The notes under the pieces are model-generated. The model made no database searches. It was not told the origin of the DNA and was given only the letters and a program-made list of their open reading frames with translations. This document shows, one piece after another, positions 1-8,302 of a stretch of DNA of 64,000 bases. The position numbers and the translations under genes are program-made. The stretch is from Achromobacter dolens. Lineage in GTDB: Bacteria; Pseudomonadota; Gammaproteobacteria; Burkholderiales; Burkholderiaceae_B. The stretch covers positions 124,001 through 188,000 of the forward strand of contig NZ_CADIJW010000001.1 in NCBI RefSeq assembly GCF_902859745.1. The letters run 5' to 3'. Position 1 is the stretch's first letter, and every line of letters starts with the position of its first letter.

Positions 1-295
1 TGACCACCGCATCGATGCGCCCGAAGGCGTCGATGGCGGTCTGGATGACGCGGCTGGCGCTGTCGTACGCGGCCACGCTGTCGGTGTTGGCGACGGCCTG
101 TCCGCCCGCCGCGACGATCTCGCTTGCCACGGCCTGCGCGGGGCCTTCGCCGCCGCCCTCGCCGGTGAGCGAGACGCCGATGTCGTTGACCACGACCTTG
201 GCGCCCGCCTGCGCCATGGCCAGCGCGATGCCGCGGCCGATGCCGCCGCCCGCGCCTGTAACGACCACTACCTTGCCGGAAACAATACCGCTCAT
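1..295 (-). CDS. SDR-family NAD(P)-dependent dehydrogenase, N-terminal part (runs off the left edge)
   Basis: Only the first ~98 codons lie in the window. The frame starts at an ATG (complement of 293-295) and reads MSGIVSGKVVVVTGAGGGIG, the Rossmann nucleotide-binding loop TGAGGGIGRG of short-chain dehydrogenases at residues 13-22. It is followed by VVVNDIG, the beta-2 element. The NDIG...GEGGG stretch resembles SDRs of the multifunctional-enzyme-2 / (3R)-hydroxyacyl-CoA dehydrogenase type, so a role in acyl-CoA or alcohol oxidation is likely. The catalytic Ser-Tyr-Lys lies outside the window, so substrate cannot be judged. It is divergent from the LysR gene at 444, which suggests LysR control. 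Confidence 0.85.
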   Translation of the reverse strand, partial: MSGIVSGKVVVVTGAGGGIGRGIALAMAQAGAKVVVNDIGVSLTGEGGGEGPAQAVASEIVAAGGQAVANTDSVAAYDSASRVIQTAIDAFGRIDAVV

Positions 296-349
296 TGGGG
301 CTTACTCCAGATGCCGCGGCGCGCGCCGCGTGGGAAACAGTTCCGCGTC

Positions 350-363
350 AAACCGTATGGTTT
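350..363. promoter_or_regulatory. Inverted repeat in the SDR/LysR divergent promoter region
   Basis: The 148-bp gap between the divergent SDR and LysR starts contains AAACC-GTAT-GGTTT, a perfect 5-bp inverted repeat with a 4-bp centre. It lies about 80 bp upstream of the LysR ATG. A short dyad here fits a LysR-type operator, but no protein-binding evidence can be read from sequence. The assignment is by position only. Confidence 0.35.
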
Positions 364-443
364 ACGGGGTTGCCCCATGGTATGGTCGTCACGGCATTCG
401 AAGAATTCAAAATTAGAAATGCCCCCCTTCTGTGTGGTGGAAC

Positions 444-1343
444 ATGAGACATGATCTGACTGACCTGCGGCTCTTCGTGAACGTGGGGGAAACGCTCAAT
501 CTGACCCGCGCGGCCGAACGCACCTTCCTGTCGCTGCCCGCCGCCAGCGCGCGCGTCAAGCACATGGAAGAGGCCTTCAAGGCGCGGCTGCTGGTGCGCA
601 TGGCGACGGGCGTGGCGCTGACGCCGGCTGGCGAGGTGCTGCTCAAGCACGCCAACGCGGTGTTTCGCCAGCTCGAATGCCTGAACGCCGACCTGCAGCC
701 CTACGCCAGCGGCCTGAAAGGGCGGCTGCGGCTGCTGGCCAACACCACCGCCACCAATTCCTTCCTGGCGGATGCGCTGTCGACCTTCCTGGCCGAGAAC
801 CCCGACGTGGACGTCGAGCTGGAAGAGAAGATCTCCGGCGACATCGTCATCGCGATCCGCGCGGGCGCCGGCGACCTGGGGCTGGTGGCCGGCAACATCG
901 ACGTCGAGGGCCTGGATGTGACGCCGCTGTTCCGCGATGAGCTCACCGTGGTCACGGCGCTGAACCATCCGCTGGCGGCGTCGAAGTCCGCCCATTTTGC
1001 CGACCTGATCGATGCCTATCAGTTCGTCGGCATCCATCCCGACAGCGCCATCCAGACCTTCCTGGAGGACATCGCCAGCGGCCTGGGCAAGCGCATCTGC
1101 CAGCGTGTGCACGTGGGCAGTTTCGAGGCCGTGTGCCGCATGGTCGAGGCCGGCGCCGGCATCGCCGTGGTGCCGCGCGCCTGCGCGGCGCGCTACAGCC
1201 GGCCCGATGCCTTGCACGTGTTGAAACTGGAAGATCCCTGGGCCCTGCGCGACCGCCTGCTGTGCCGCCAGCGCGGCCGCGACCTGCCCAGCTTCGCCGA
1301 GTGCTTCATCGAACACGTGCAGCGCGCGGCGCGAGGACAGTAG
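444..1343 (+). CDS. LysR-family transcriptional regulator
   Basis: A 299-aa protein with the LysR layout. An N-terminal winged helix-turn-helix covers about residues 4-62 (LRLFVNVGETLNLTRAAERT is the start of the recognition region). A periplasmic-binding-protein-like effector domain follows (GRLRLLANTT..., GDLGLVAGNID). The start was placed at the ATG at 444 rather than the in-frame ATG at 432 because the family begins within a few residues of the DLxxLRLF motif. Its LANTTATNSF and FEAVCRMVEAGAGIAVVP motifs closely parallel the LysR at 14783-15676, so both belong to one subfamily. It probably regulates the divergent SDR gene, the downstream Bug gene, or both. Confidence 0.93.
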   Translation: MRHDLTDLRLFVNVGETLNLTRAAERTFLSLPAASARVKHMEEAFKARLLVRMATGVALTPAGEVLLKHANAVFRQLECLNADLQPYASGLKGRLRLLANTTATNSFLADALSTFLAENPDVDVELEEKISGDIVIAIRAGAGDLGLVAGNIDVEGLDVTPLFRDELTVVTALNHPLAASKSAHFADLIDAYQFVGIHPDSAIQTFLEDIASGLGKRICQRVHVGSFEAVCRMVEAGAGIAVVPRACAARYSRPDALHVLKLEDPWALRDRLLCRQRGRDLPSFAECFIEHVQRAARGQ

Positions 1344-1664
1344 CCGCGGCGGGGGCGGTGTCGTGGCGCGGCGAGCGTGGCGTTCCGCCCGCGCCGACGG
1401 CTTGACGGGCCGCATGGCCGTCGCCGTGGCGCCACATCGGATGCGCGATAGTGTCCGTTCAGCGAACACGGCATCGCGGCGAAAGAGGGGCTTTTGAAAA
1501 TGTGTAGCGGCAAAAGCGGCCGCGCGGCAAATAATAAAAAAAGCCCCGGCCGCGCCTGACGCGCAGGCAGTAGAAAAATGGGGCCGGCAGGCGGCAAGGC
1601 ACCGCGTTGTTCCGGTGTGGTTTGCGGCCGCGCCACCGACAAGAACGAGACTCAGGAGACTGCC
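1344..1664. other. Intergenic region without a recognisable gene
   Basis: About 320 bp between the LysR stop and the Bug gene. It contains an A-rich run near 1530-1545 followed by a GC block, but I could not fold a convincing terminator. A Shine-Dalgarno-like AGGAGA lies at about 1653-1658, just before the chosen TTG start of the next gene. No conserved ORF is visible on either strand. Confidence 0.5.
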
Positions 1665-2648
1665 TTGCTAGATCCTCAACGCCGCCGCGTGATCGCGGGG
1701 CTGGGCGCTGCGTGCGCCACGACGTTGCTGCCCACCTTCGCCCGCGCCGCCGCCTGGCCCGGGCACGCCGTGACCTTCATCGTGCCGTTTCCGGCCGGCG
1801 GTCCGGTGGACACCACCGCGCGCTTCACGGCGCAGCCGCTGGGCCACCTGTGGTCGGTGCCGACGGTGGTGGACAACCGCTCGGGCGCCGGCGGCATCGT
1901 TGGCGCGCAGTTCGCCGCCAAGGCCGAGCCGGACGGCTACAACTTCTTTTTTGCTTCCATCCATCATGCGGTGCTGCCGAGCCTGCGCGGCGACCTGACC
2001 TACGACATCACGCGCGATTTCGTGCCGGTGGGCATGGCGGCGGTGTTCCCCATCGTGCTGGTGGTGAATCCGTCGCTGCCGGTGAATACGGTGAGCGAAC
2101 TCATTGCCTATGCCAAGGCGAATCCGGGCAAGCTGTCGTTCAGTTCCTCCGGAACGGGCGGCGGCACGCATCTGGCGGGCGAGCTGTTCAATGCGATGGC
2201 GGGCGTGAAGATCCAGCACATTCCTTACCGGGGCAGCGCGCCCGCGATGCAGGATCTGCTGGGCGGGCAGGTGCAGGTGATGTTCGCGGACGGACCGTCG
2301 GCGGTGCCGCACCTGAAGACGGGCAAGGTGCGCGCGTTGGGGGTGGGGAATCCGACGCGGTCGAGCATGTTGCCGGACGTGCCTACGATCGCCGAGTCCG
2401 GCGTGCCGGGGTACGAGGCGTATTCGTGGAGCGGGGTGTTGGCGCCGAAAGGAACGCCCGCCGACATCGTGGCGCGGGTCAATGCGGACATGGTGAAGGT
2501 GTTGTCGGATCCCGCGACGGCCAAGGCGATGGTGGCGGCGGGGGCGGAACCCAAGCCCGGCAGCCCGGAGGCGTTTGGCGCGTTCGTGCGCGGCGAAGTC
2601 CTGAAATGGCGGGAAGTGATCAACAAGGCGGGCATCAAGCTGGAATAG
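1665..2648 (+). CDS. Bug/TctC-family tripartite tricarboxylate transporter substrate-binding protein
   Basis: A 327-aa periplasmic binding protein of the Bug family, which is greatly expanded in Bordetella, Achromobacter and relatives. The start is a TTG at 1665 preceded by AGGAGA. It gives MLDPQRRRVIAGLG and a signal peptide ending near ARA-A, with a twin-arginine-like RRR, so Tat export is possible. Family motifs are visible: VTFIVPFPAGGPVDTTAR at the mature N-terminus, VDNRSGAGGIVGA, AEPDGY, HIPYRG and PTIAESGVPGYEAYSW. No membrane subunits (TctA/TctB) are nearby, so it is an orphan receptor. The ligand is probably a carboxylate but cannot be read from sequence. Confidence 0.92.
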   Translation: MLDPQRRRVIAGLGAACATTLLPTFARAAAWPGHAVTFIVPFPAGGPVDTTARFTAQPLGHLWSVPTVVDNRSGAGGIVGAQFAAKAEPDGYNFFFASIHHAVLPSLRGDLTYDITRDFVPVGMAAVFPIVLVVNPSLPVNTVSELIAYAKANPGKLSFSSSGTGGGTHLAGELFNAMAGVKIQHIPYRGSAPAMQDLLGGQVQVMFADGPSAVPHLKTGKVRALGVGNPTRSSMLPDVPTIAESGVPGYEAYSWSGVLAPKGTPADIVARVNADMVKVLSDPATAKAMVAAGAEPKPGSPEAFGAFVRGEVLKWREVINKAGIKLE

Positions 2649-2921
2649 GCGCCGTAGCACGCTGCGCAGGGGTTCCCGTCCCCGCGCGGTCCGGTGGCGC
2701 GTCCCCCCGCCGGGAACGCCAGCATGGCGAACCACGAAACTTTGCATTACATTTGCTGCCGATGCGCGCTCAGACGGCGCAACGCTCCAGCGTTCGGCAG
2801 TTGAACACGCTTGGTCTTCCCCGGGCGCTGGCTTCCATATGATTGCCGTGCCGCGGGATTCTGGCGGTTGTCCCCTCCGGGTCATCCTGGTACTGGGCAG
2901 GGCGGAAGCAAGGGGAAATTC

Positions 2922-5900
2922 GTGCTCCAAGGCAAATCCGGGCTTGTGGCCCACTGTGACGCGCCGGCGTCTTCGACCGTTCCGACGTCAGACCGCTACG
3001 ATTTCGCGCCTGCGGTGGCCAGCTTGCGGTCGGCCGCAAGCGTCATGCTCGCGGCCGGCAGCGCCGCCCTGGCGCTGGCCCTTTCGACCGCGGCGGCGCC
3101 CGCCTTGGCCGCCTGTTCCGCCAGCGACACGACGGGTTGCGGCGCGCCCGGCGGAGCGGGTTATCCCGGTCGCGGCGGCGCTGGCGGCAATGGCAATGGC
3201 CAGGGGGGCGGCGCCAGCGAGCTCGGCCCGGGCAACGTGACCGTGCAGGTGCCGGGAAGCTGGGGCGGCTCGGGAACGGGTGGCGCGGGGGCTGCCGGCG
3301 ACGCAGGCAACGCGACCGCCAACGCACCGGCACAAATGTTCCCGGGGTCTGGATTGGCCATCAACGCGCCGATCGCGGGCGACGCCGGCAATGCCGGCCG
3401 CGACGGCACCAATTTCGGCGGCGGTGGCAATGGCGGCAATACCGCGCTTCAGTACCTGGGCAACGATATCACCATCAACAATTCGGCGGCGGCCGTGGGC
3501 GGCGCGGGCGGCAATGGCGGCAATGTCTTCAACACGGGCAGCGGCAACGGCGGCGGCGGCGGCGGGGGCGGCAGCGGCTTGACGTCGGCCGGGGTGGTGG
3601 CTTCGGTCAACAATAACGGAACGATCACCGGTGGCGCTGGCGGCAACGGCGGCAGCGGCGGCTTTGGCGGCGGGGGAGGCGCCGGCGGCGACGGCCTGCT
3701 CGCGGTTGGCGGCAACGCCACCATCACCAATACCGGCAGCATCACTGGAGGCGCGGGCGGCAGCGGGGGAGCGGGTAATTCCGGCGCGGGGGCGGACGGG
3801 GCAGGCGGGGCCGGCATCAATCTTGCCGGCTCGCGCAATGTGATCCTCAATGTCGGCACCATCGCCGGCGGCGCCGGCAATGGCGGCGGGGTCGGTATCG
3901 TGACGCGCGGCATGGACACGATCGTCAATGCGGGCACCATCACCGGCGCGCTCAATGGCCCCGCGGGCACCCGCGCGGCGGCCATCCAGTTCGGCGGCAC
4001 GGGCAACACGTTGACGCTGCTGACGGGCTCCAACATCGTAGGCGGCCTGTTGTTCGATGCGGGGGCGACCGCCACCATTTCCGCGAGCCACGCCGGGCTG
4101 ACGCTGGGCAACGACGTGATCCTGACCGATGCCGCGTCCGGCGTCGCGTTCTCTTCGGCCACAAGCGGCCTGACGTTTGCGGGCGTCATCTCCGGCGCGG
4201 GCTCGGTAAGCGTCCAGGGCAGCAGGGTCCTGACGATGACGGGCGTCAACACCTACACGGGAACCACCACCGTCGACAGCGGCGCGACGCTCGCGCTTAC
4301 TGGCGGCGGCAGCGTGGCGGCATCCAGCGGGGTGACGAGCAACGGAACGCTGGACATTTCGGCGACGACGAGCGGCGCGTCCGTGGCCAGCCTTGCGGGC
4401 GGCGGGAGAGTCGCGCTCGGCGGCCGCACCCTGACCCTGACGAACGCGTCGGGCGTGTTTTCGGGCGTCATCGACGGCGCCGGCGGACTGGTGCTCAGCA
4501 GTGGCACGCAGACGCTTTCGGGGGTAAACACCTACACCGGCGCGACCACGATCAACGGCGGCACGCTGGTGCTCACCGGCGCGGGACGGCTGTCCGCGGC
4601 CTCGGCCGTCTCGCTCATGGGCAGCGGCGCGACGCTCGACCTGTCGGCGGCATCGGGCCAGACGCTGGCCGGCGTGTACGGGGTGGCCGGTTCGCGCCTG
4701 CTGGCCGGCGCCAGCACGCTGACGCTCGGCGCGGCCACCGACAGCGTCTATGAAGGCGAGCTCACGGGCAGCGGCGCGTTGGTCAAACAAGGGACCGGCA
4801 TGCTCGTGCTCAATGGTTCGAATGCCGGATTCACGGGCGCGACGACTGTCGCTCAGGGCAGGCTCCAGGTGGGCGATGCCGGCCATGGCGGCGCGGTGCT
4901 GGGCGGCGACGTGGCGGTCGGGGCGCAAGGCACGCTCGGCGGGCACGGCACGATTCTCGGCGATGTGACGAACGGCGGCATGGTGTCGCCCGGTGGATCC
5001 ATCGGCACGCTGAACGTGGGCGGCAATTACACCCAGGCGTCGAATGCGACCTTGGCCATCGAAGTCAGTCCGACCGAGGCATCGTTGCTGAAGGTCGGTG
5101 GCAGCGCCACATTGAACGGGACGCTGGCGATCACATACGCGCCGGGCACCTATTCGGCCACGCGCTACAACGTGGTGAGCGCGGCCAATGGCATCAGCGG
5201 GCGCTTCTCGTCGGTAACGGGTTCGCTGGCCTCCGGCGCGGACCTGAACGGCCTGCGCTCGTCGGTGGCCTATGGCGCCAACGAGGTCGCGTTGCTGCTG
5301 AGCAATCCGGCCGCGGGCATGCCGGGCGACACGCCGGTGATCATCGCGCCGACCCGCACCAGCATCTATACGGCGCTTGGCAGTGCCGCGTTGATGAGCG
5401 CGCAGTCGGCCACGGCGGCGGTGCTCGAACGCGCGACGCGGCGCGCCGTCGCGTCCGGGCCAGCCGACGCGACGGATACCGTTTCGGTCTGGGCGAACGC
5501 CACGGGACGGCATGGCCGGCTGTCCGGCTCGGGGGGGCTGCCCGGCTTCCAGGAAAACCAGTACGGCTTTCTCGCCGGCGCCGACAAGCGGGTGGATCGC
5601 AACACCTTCGGCCTGGCGATGGGCTATTCGCATGCCGAGCTGTCGGAAGAGAGCACGGAAAGCGCCGGCACGCGCGACACGGTGCGCCTGGCCACCTATG
5701 CCAGCCGCGACCTGGGGCCGGTCGATGTGACGGGCATGCTCGGCTACGGCCTGCATTTTCTGTCGCAAAAGCGGCCCTTCGAGAATGTCGGCACGGCCAA
5801 GGGCGATCATGTCGGGCAGGAATTCACGGCGGCGGCGCAAGTCAGCAAGCCCCTGGCGCTTGGCGGACTGGTCATGACGCCCCGGCTGGGATTGCGTTAT

Positions 5901-6293
5901 GCCTATTTCCACGCCAACAGCTTTGACGAAGGCGGCGCGAGGGGCCAGAACCTGCATGTCGGCTCGGACACCGCCCGCAGCCTGCAGCCCTACATCGGCA
6001 TGACCTTCGACACGGCGTTCGATAGCGCGCAGCGGCCGTTGAATCTCCAGTTCCGTGTGGCCTACGCCCACGAACTGCTTGATACCGGCCGCGCGATGAC
6101 AGTCGTGTCGCAGGACGGCACGCGCTTCGCCGCGCCGGGCGCCGATCTGTCGCGCGGATTCCTGACGTTCGGCGCGAGCGTCGGCTTGCCGCTGACGCGG
6201 CAACTGGACGTGTCTCTTGCCTATGATGCGCTCGTCAACACGTCCCGCGCGTCGTCGCAGGCGGGCAGCGTCAGGATGAGCTATCGCTTCTGA
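2922..6293 (+). CDS. Glycine-rich AIDA-like autotransporter (type Va secretion)
   Basis: A large surface protein of about 1123 aa. The GTG at 2922 is preferred because AAGGGG lies just upstream; a TTG at 2811 would add 37 residues. A hydrophobic signal (VMLAAGSAALALALSTAAAP) ends near ALAA-C. The passenger's first ~260 residues (nt 3160-3900) are glycine/asparagine rich, with repeated GGAGGNGG and T(I/S)TGGAGG units. A right-handed beta-helix region follows, with passenger-associated repeats of the VNTYTGxTT type (nt ~4243-4270, ~4528-4555, ~4825). The last ~270 residues form the autotransporter beta-barrel (VSVWANATGRHG, LGYGLHF) and end in the outer-membrane signature MSYRF. The likely role is adhesion or biofilm formation, inferred from the family. 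Confidence 0.9.
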   Translation: MLQGKSGLVAHCDAPASSTVPTSDRYDFAPAVASLRSAASVMLAAGSAALALALSTAAAPALAACSASDTTGCGAPGGAGYPGRGGAGGNGNGQGGGASELGPGNVTVQVPGSWGGSGTGGAGAAGDAGNATANAPAQMFPGSGLAINAPIAGDAGNAGRDGTNFGGGGNGGNTALQYLGNDITINNSAAAVGGAGGNGGNVFNTGSGNGGGGGGGGSGLTSAGVVASVNNNGTITGGAGGNGGSGGFGGGGGAGGDGLLAVGGNATITNTGSITGGAGGSGGAGNSGAGADGAGGAGINLAGSRNVILNVGTIAGGAGNGGGVGIVTRGMDTIVNAGTITGALNGPAGTRAAAIQFGGTGNTLTLLTGSNIVGGLLFDAGATATISASHAGLTLGNDVILTDAASGVAFSSATSGLTFAGVISGAGSVSVQGSRVLTMTGVNTYTGTTTVDSGATLALTGGGSVAASSGVTSNGTLDISATTSGASVASLAGGGRVALGGRTLTLTNASGVFSGVIDGAGGLVLSSGTQTLSGVNTYTGATTINGGTLVLTGAGRLSAASAVSLMGSGATLDLSAASGQTLAGVYGVAGSRLLAGASTLTLGAATDSVYEGELTGSGALVKQGTGMLVLNGSNAGFTGATTVAQGRLQVGDAGHGGAVLGGDVAVGAQGTLGGHGTILGDVTNGGMVSPGGSIGTLNVGGNYTQASNATLAIEVSPTEASLLKVGGSATLNGTLAITYAPGTYSATRYNVVSAANGISGRFSSVTGSLASGADLNGLRSSVAYGANEVALLLSNPAAGMPGDTPVIIAPTRTSIYTALGSAALMSAQSATAAVLERATRRAVASGPADATDTVSVWANATGRHGRLSGSGGLPGFQENQYGFLAGADKRVDRNTFGLAMGYSHAELSEESTESAGTRDTVRLATYASRDLGPVDVTGMLGYGLHFLSQKRPFENVGTAKGDHVGQEFTAAAQVSKPLALGGLVMTPRLGLRYAYFHANSFDEGGARGQNLHVGSDTARSLQPYIGMTFDTAFDSAQRPLNLQFRVAYAHELLDTGRAMTVVSQDGTRFAAPGADLSRGFLTFGASVGLPLTRQLDVSLAYDALVNTSRASSQAGSVRMSYRF

Positions 6294-6296
6294 CTG

Positions 6297-7250
6297 TCAG
6301 CGCAGCAGCGCTTGCCTGGCTGCCTGGTATTCCGCTTCGAGCAGATTCACCAGCTCGTGTACCGCCAGCACTTCCTGCGCGGCGCCCACGCCCTGGCCGG
6401 CGCTCCAGACGTCTTTCCAGGCTTTGGGGCGAGTGTTCTTGTCCAGGTTCGGGGGCGGGGCGTCGTAGTCGGGAAGCCGGGCGGGGTCCAGTCCCACGGC
6501 GCGGATGCTCTCGCTCAGATAGTTGGCGGGCACCCCCGAGAAGTACGGGGTGTAGGTGACGTCGGCGGCCTGGGCGCGCAGGATCATTTCGCGGTAGGCG
6601 TCGTTGGCCAGGGATTCGCGGGTGGCGATGAAGCGGGTGCCCATGTAGGCGAAGTCGCAGCCCAGGGCCTGGGCGGCGAGGATGTCCTTGCCGTGGCTGA
6701 TGCAGCCGGACAGGGCCAGGGGACCAGCGTAAAAGGCACGGATTTCGTTGACGAGGGCGATCGGGTTGAGCCGGCCGGCATGGCCGCCGGCGCCGGCGGA
6801 GACCAGGATCAGGCCGTCGACGCCCGCCTCCAGGGCGCGGCGGGCGTGGCGCACCGTGGTGACGTCGTGGTAGACCTGGCCGTCGTAGGCGTGGACGGCG
6901 CGCACCACCGCTTCGGGTGGATGCAGCGAGGTGATGACGAGCGGCACGCGGCGCTCGGCGCAGATGGCCAGGTCGCCCTGCCAGCGGGCGTTGCTGGGAT
7001 GGACGATGAGATTGACGCCATAGGGCGCGATCACAGCGTGCGGCGCCGCCCGGCGCGCGCGCGCCAGCCTGTCCTCGATGCGCGTGATCCACTCGTGAAG
7101 CTGTTCCTGCGGCCTGGCGTTGAGCGCAGGGAAGGTGCCGATGATGCCGGCGCCGCATTGCGCCGCCACCAGGTCCGGGCCGGAGACCAGGAACATGGGG
7201 GCGCCGATGATGGGCAATCGGGTCTGCATGCGCAATGCGGTTGGCGTCAT
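6297..7250 (-). CDS. Nitronate monooxygenase (2-nitropropane dioxygenase family)
   Basis: A 317-aa FMN-dependent TIM-barrel enzyme. It starts MTPTALRMQTRLPIIGAPMF, the characteristic N-terminal PI(I/V)xAPM element. It carries GVDGLILVSAGAGGHAG (FMN phosphate binding, about residues 140-160), LSGCISHGKDILAAQALG and AYMGTRFIATRES, all family signatures. These enzymes oxidise alkyl nitronates; many relatives have unknown physiological substrates, and some act in detoxification or in lipid-related clusters. It is the last gene of the five-gene minus-strand operon, 19 nt after the Bug gene. It converges tail-to-tail with the autotransporter, with only 3 nt between stops. Confidence 0.9.
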   Translation of the reverse strand: MTPTALRMQTRLPIIGAPMFLVSGPDLVAAQCGAGIIGTFPALNARPQEQLHEWITRIEDRLARARRAAPHAVIAPYGVNLIVHPSNARWQGDLAICAERRVPLVITSLHPPEAVVRAVHAYDGQVYHDVTTVRHARRALEAGVDGLILVSAGAGGHAGRLNPIALVNEIRAFYAGPLALSGCISHGKDILAAQALGCDFAYMGTRFIATRESLANDAYREMILRAQAADVTYTPYFSGVPANYLSESIRAVGLDPARLPDYDAPPPNLDKNTRPKAWKDVWSAGQGVGAAQEVLAVHELVNLLEAEYQAARQALLR

Positions 7251-7269
7251 AGGCGGTGTTCCCTGAAAG

Positions 7270-8253
7270 TCAGTTGGCCTGAATGTTGGCGCTCTGGATC
7301 ACATCGGCCCACAGCGCATATTCACGGTCGATGCGCTGTTGCAGCGCGGCGCCGTCGCCGGTGTTGATGGTGTAGCCGCCGTCGGTCATGGCGCGGCGGA
7401 AGGCGGGGTCCTTCGACACCTCGGACAGGGCGCGGGTCAGGCGCGCCTGCACCGCATCGGGCAGCTTGCGCGGGCCGACCAGCGCGTACCAGCCGACCAC
7501 CTCGTAGTCCTTCATGCCGGCCTCGATCATGGTGGGCACGTCGGGCAGCTCGGGGTTGCGGGTGCGGGAGGTGACGGCCAGCGCGCGCGCCTTGCCGCTC
7601 TTGATGAACGGAATCGCGGTGCTGGTGATGTCGAACATGAAAGTGATCTTGCCGCTGACCACGTCCATCATCGCCGGCGAGTTGCCGCGATAGGGCACGT
7701 GCAGCATCGGCACGCCGGCCTGCTTCTTCAGCAGTTCGGCCGACAGGTGGTTCGACGCCCCGATGCCGGCCGAGCCGAACGACACGGCATCGGGATGGGC
7801 GCGGGCGTAGTCGACCAGCTCGCCCACGCTCTTGGCCGGGGCCTGCGGGCCGATCAGCAGCACGTTGGCGTAGTCGACGACCAGGCCGATCAGCGAGAAG
7901 TCCTTGCGCGGATCGAACAGGGTGCTGCGCTGGACCAGCGGCGACATGGTCAGCGTGGGGCTGGCGGCAAAGCCCAGCAGGTAGCCGTCGGGCGGCGCCT
8001 TGGCGGTGGCGTCGGAGGCGATCATGCCGCTGGCGCCGGCGCGGTTCTCGACCACGACCGCCTGGCCCAGTTTGTCGCCCAGGTACTTGGCGAAGACGCG
8101 CGCGGTGGTGTCCACGGGGCCGCCGGGGGCGTAGCCCACCAGCAGGCGAATGGGGCGGTCGGGGTAGGCGCTGTCGGCGGCGGCGCTGGCGCCGGTCGCC
8201 ATGGCCGCCACGGCGGCGGCCGCGGCGAGCAGGGTCTTGATGTTCACGCTCAT
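7270..8253 (-). CDS. Bug/TctC-family substrate-binding protein
   Basis: A 327-aa exported binding protein. AAGGAG precedes the ATG (8253). The signal peptide MSVNIKTLLAAAAAVAAMAT is followed by cleavage near SAA-A. Motifs include PIRLLVGYAPGGPVDTTAR, VENRAGASGMIA, APPDGYLLGF, HVPYRGNSPAMMD and VPTMIEAGMKDYEVVGW. It sits inside an operon for acyl-CoA metabolism, between the acyl-CoA ligase (49 nt upstream) and the nitronate monooxygenase. This suggests that it captures the carboxylic acid that the ligase activates. That link is inference from gene order. Confidence 0.92.
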   Translation of the reverse strand: MSVNIKTLLAAAAAVAAMATGASAAADSAYPDRPIRLLVGYAPGGPVDTTARVFAKYLGDKLGQAVVVENRAGASGMIASDATAKAPPDGYLLGFAASPTLTMSPLVQRSTLFDPRKDFSLIGLVVDYANVLLIGPQAPAKSVGELVDYARAHPDAVSFGSAGIGASNHLSAELLKKQAGVPMLHVPYRGNSPAMMDVVSGKITFMFDITSTAIPFIKSGKARALAVTSRTRNPELPDVPTMIEAGMKDYEVVGWYALVGPRKLPDAVQARLTRALSEVSKDPAFRRAMTDGGYTINTGDGAALQQRIDREYALWADVIQSANIQAN

Positions 8254-8302
8254 GTCTCCTTGTGGAATGAGCCGGTCGAGGAGCGGAACAGCGGGGCCGC
8301 GC

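Noticed and set aside
3160-3900. Short GC-rich repeats considered as a possible CRISPR or minisatellite
   Set aside because: The units are irregular Gly/Asn codon repeats in-frame with the autotransporter; there are no uniform spacers and no cas genes.
2988-6203. A 1071-codon open frame on the minus strand opposite the autotransporter
   Set aside because: It is an arginine/alanine-rich frame produced by high GC and the Gly repeats; it has no domain, signal or ribosome site, while the plus strand encodes a complete autotransporter.
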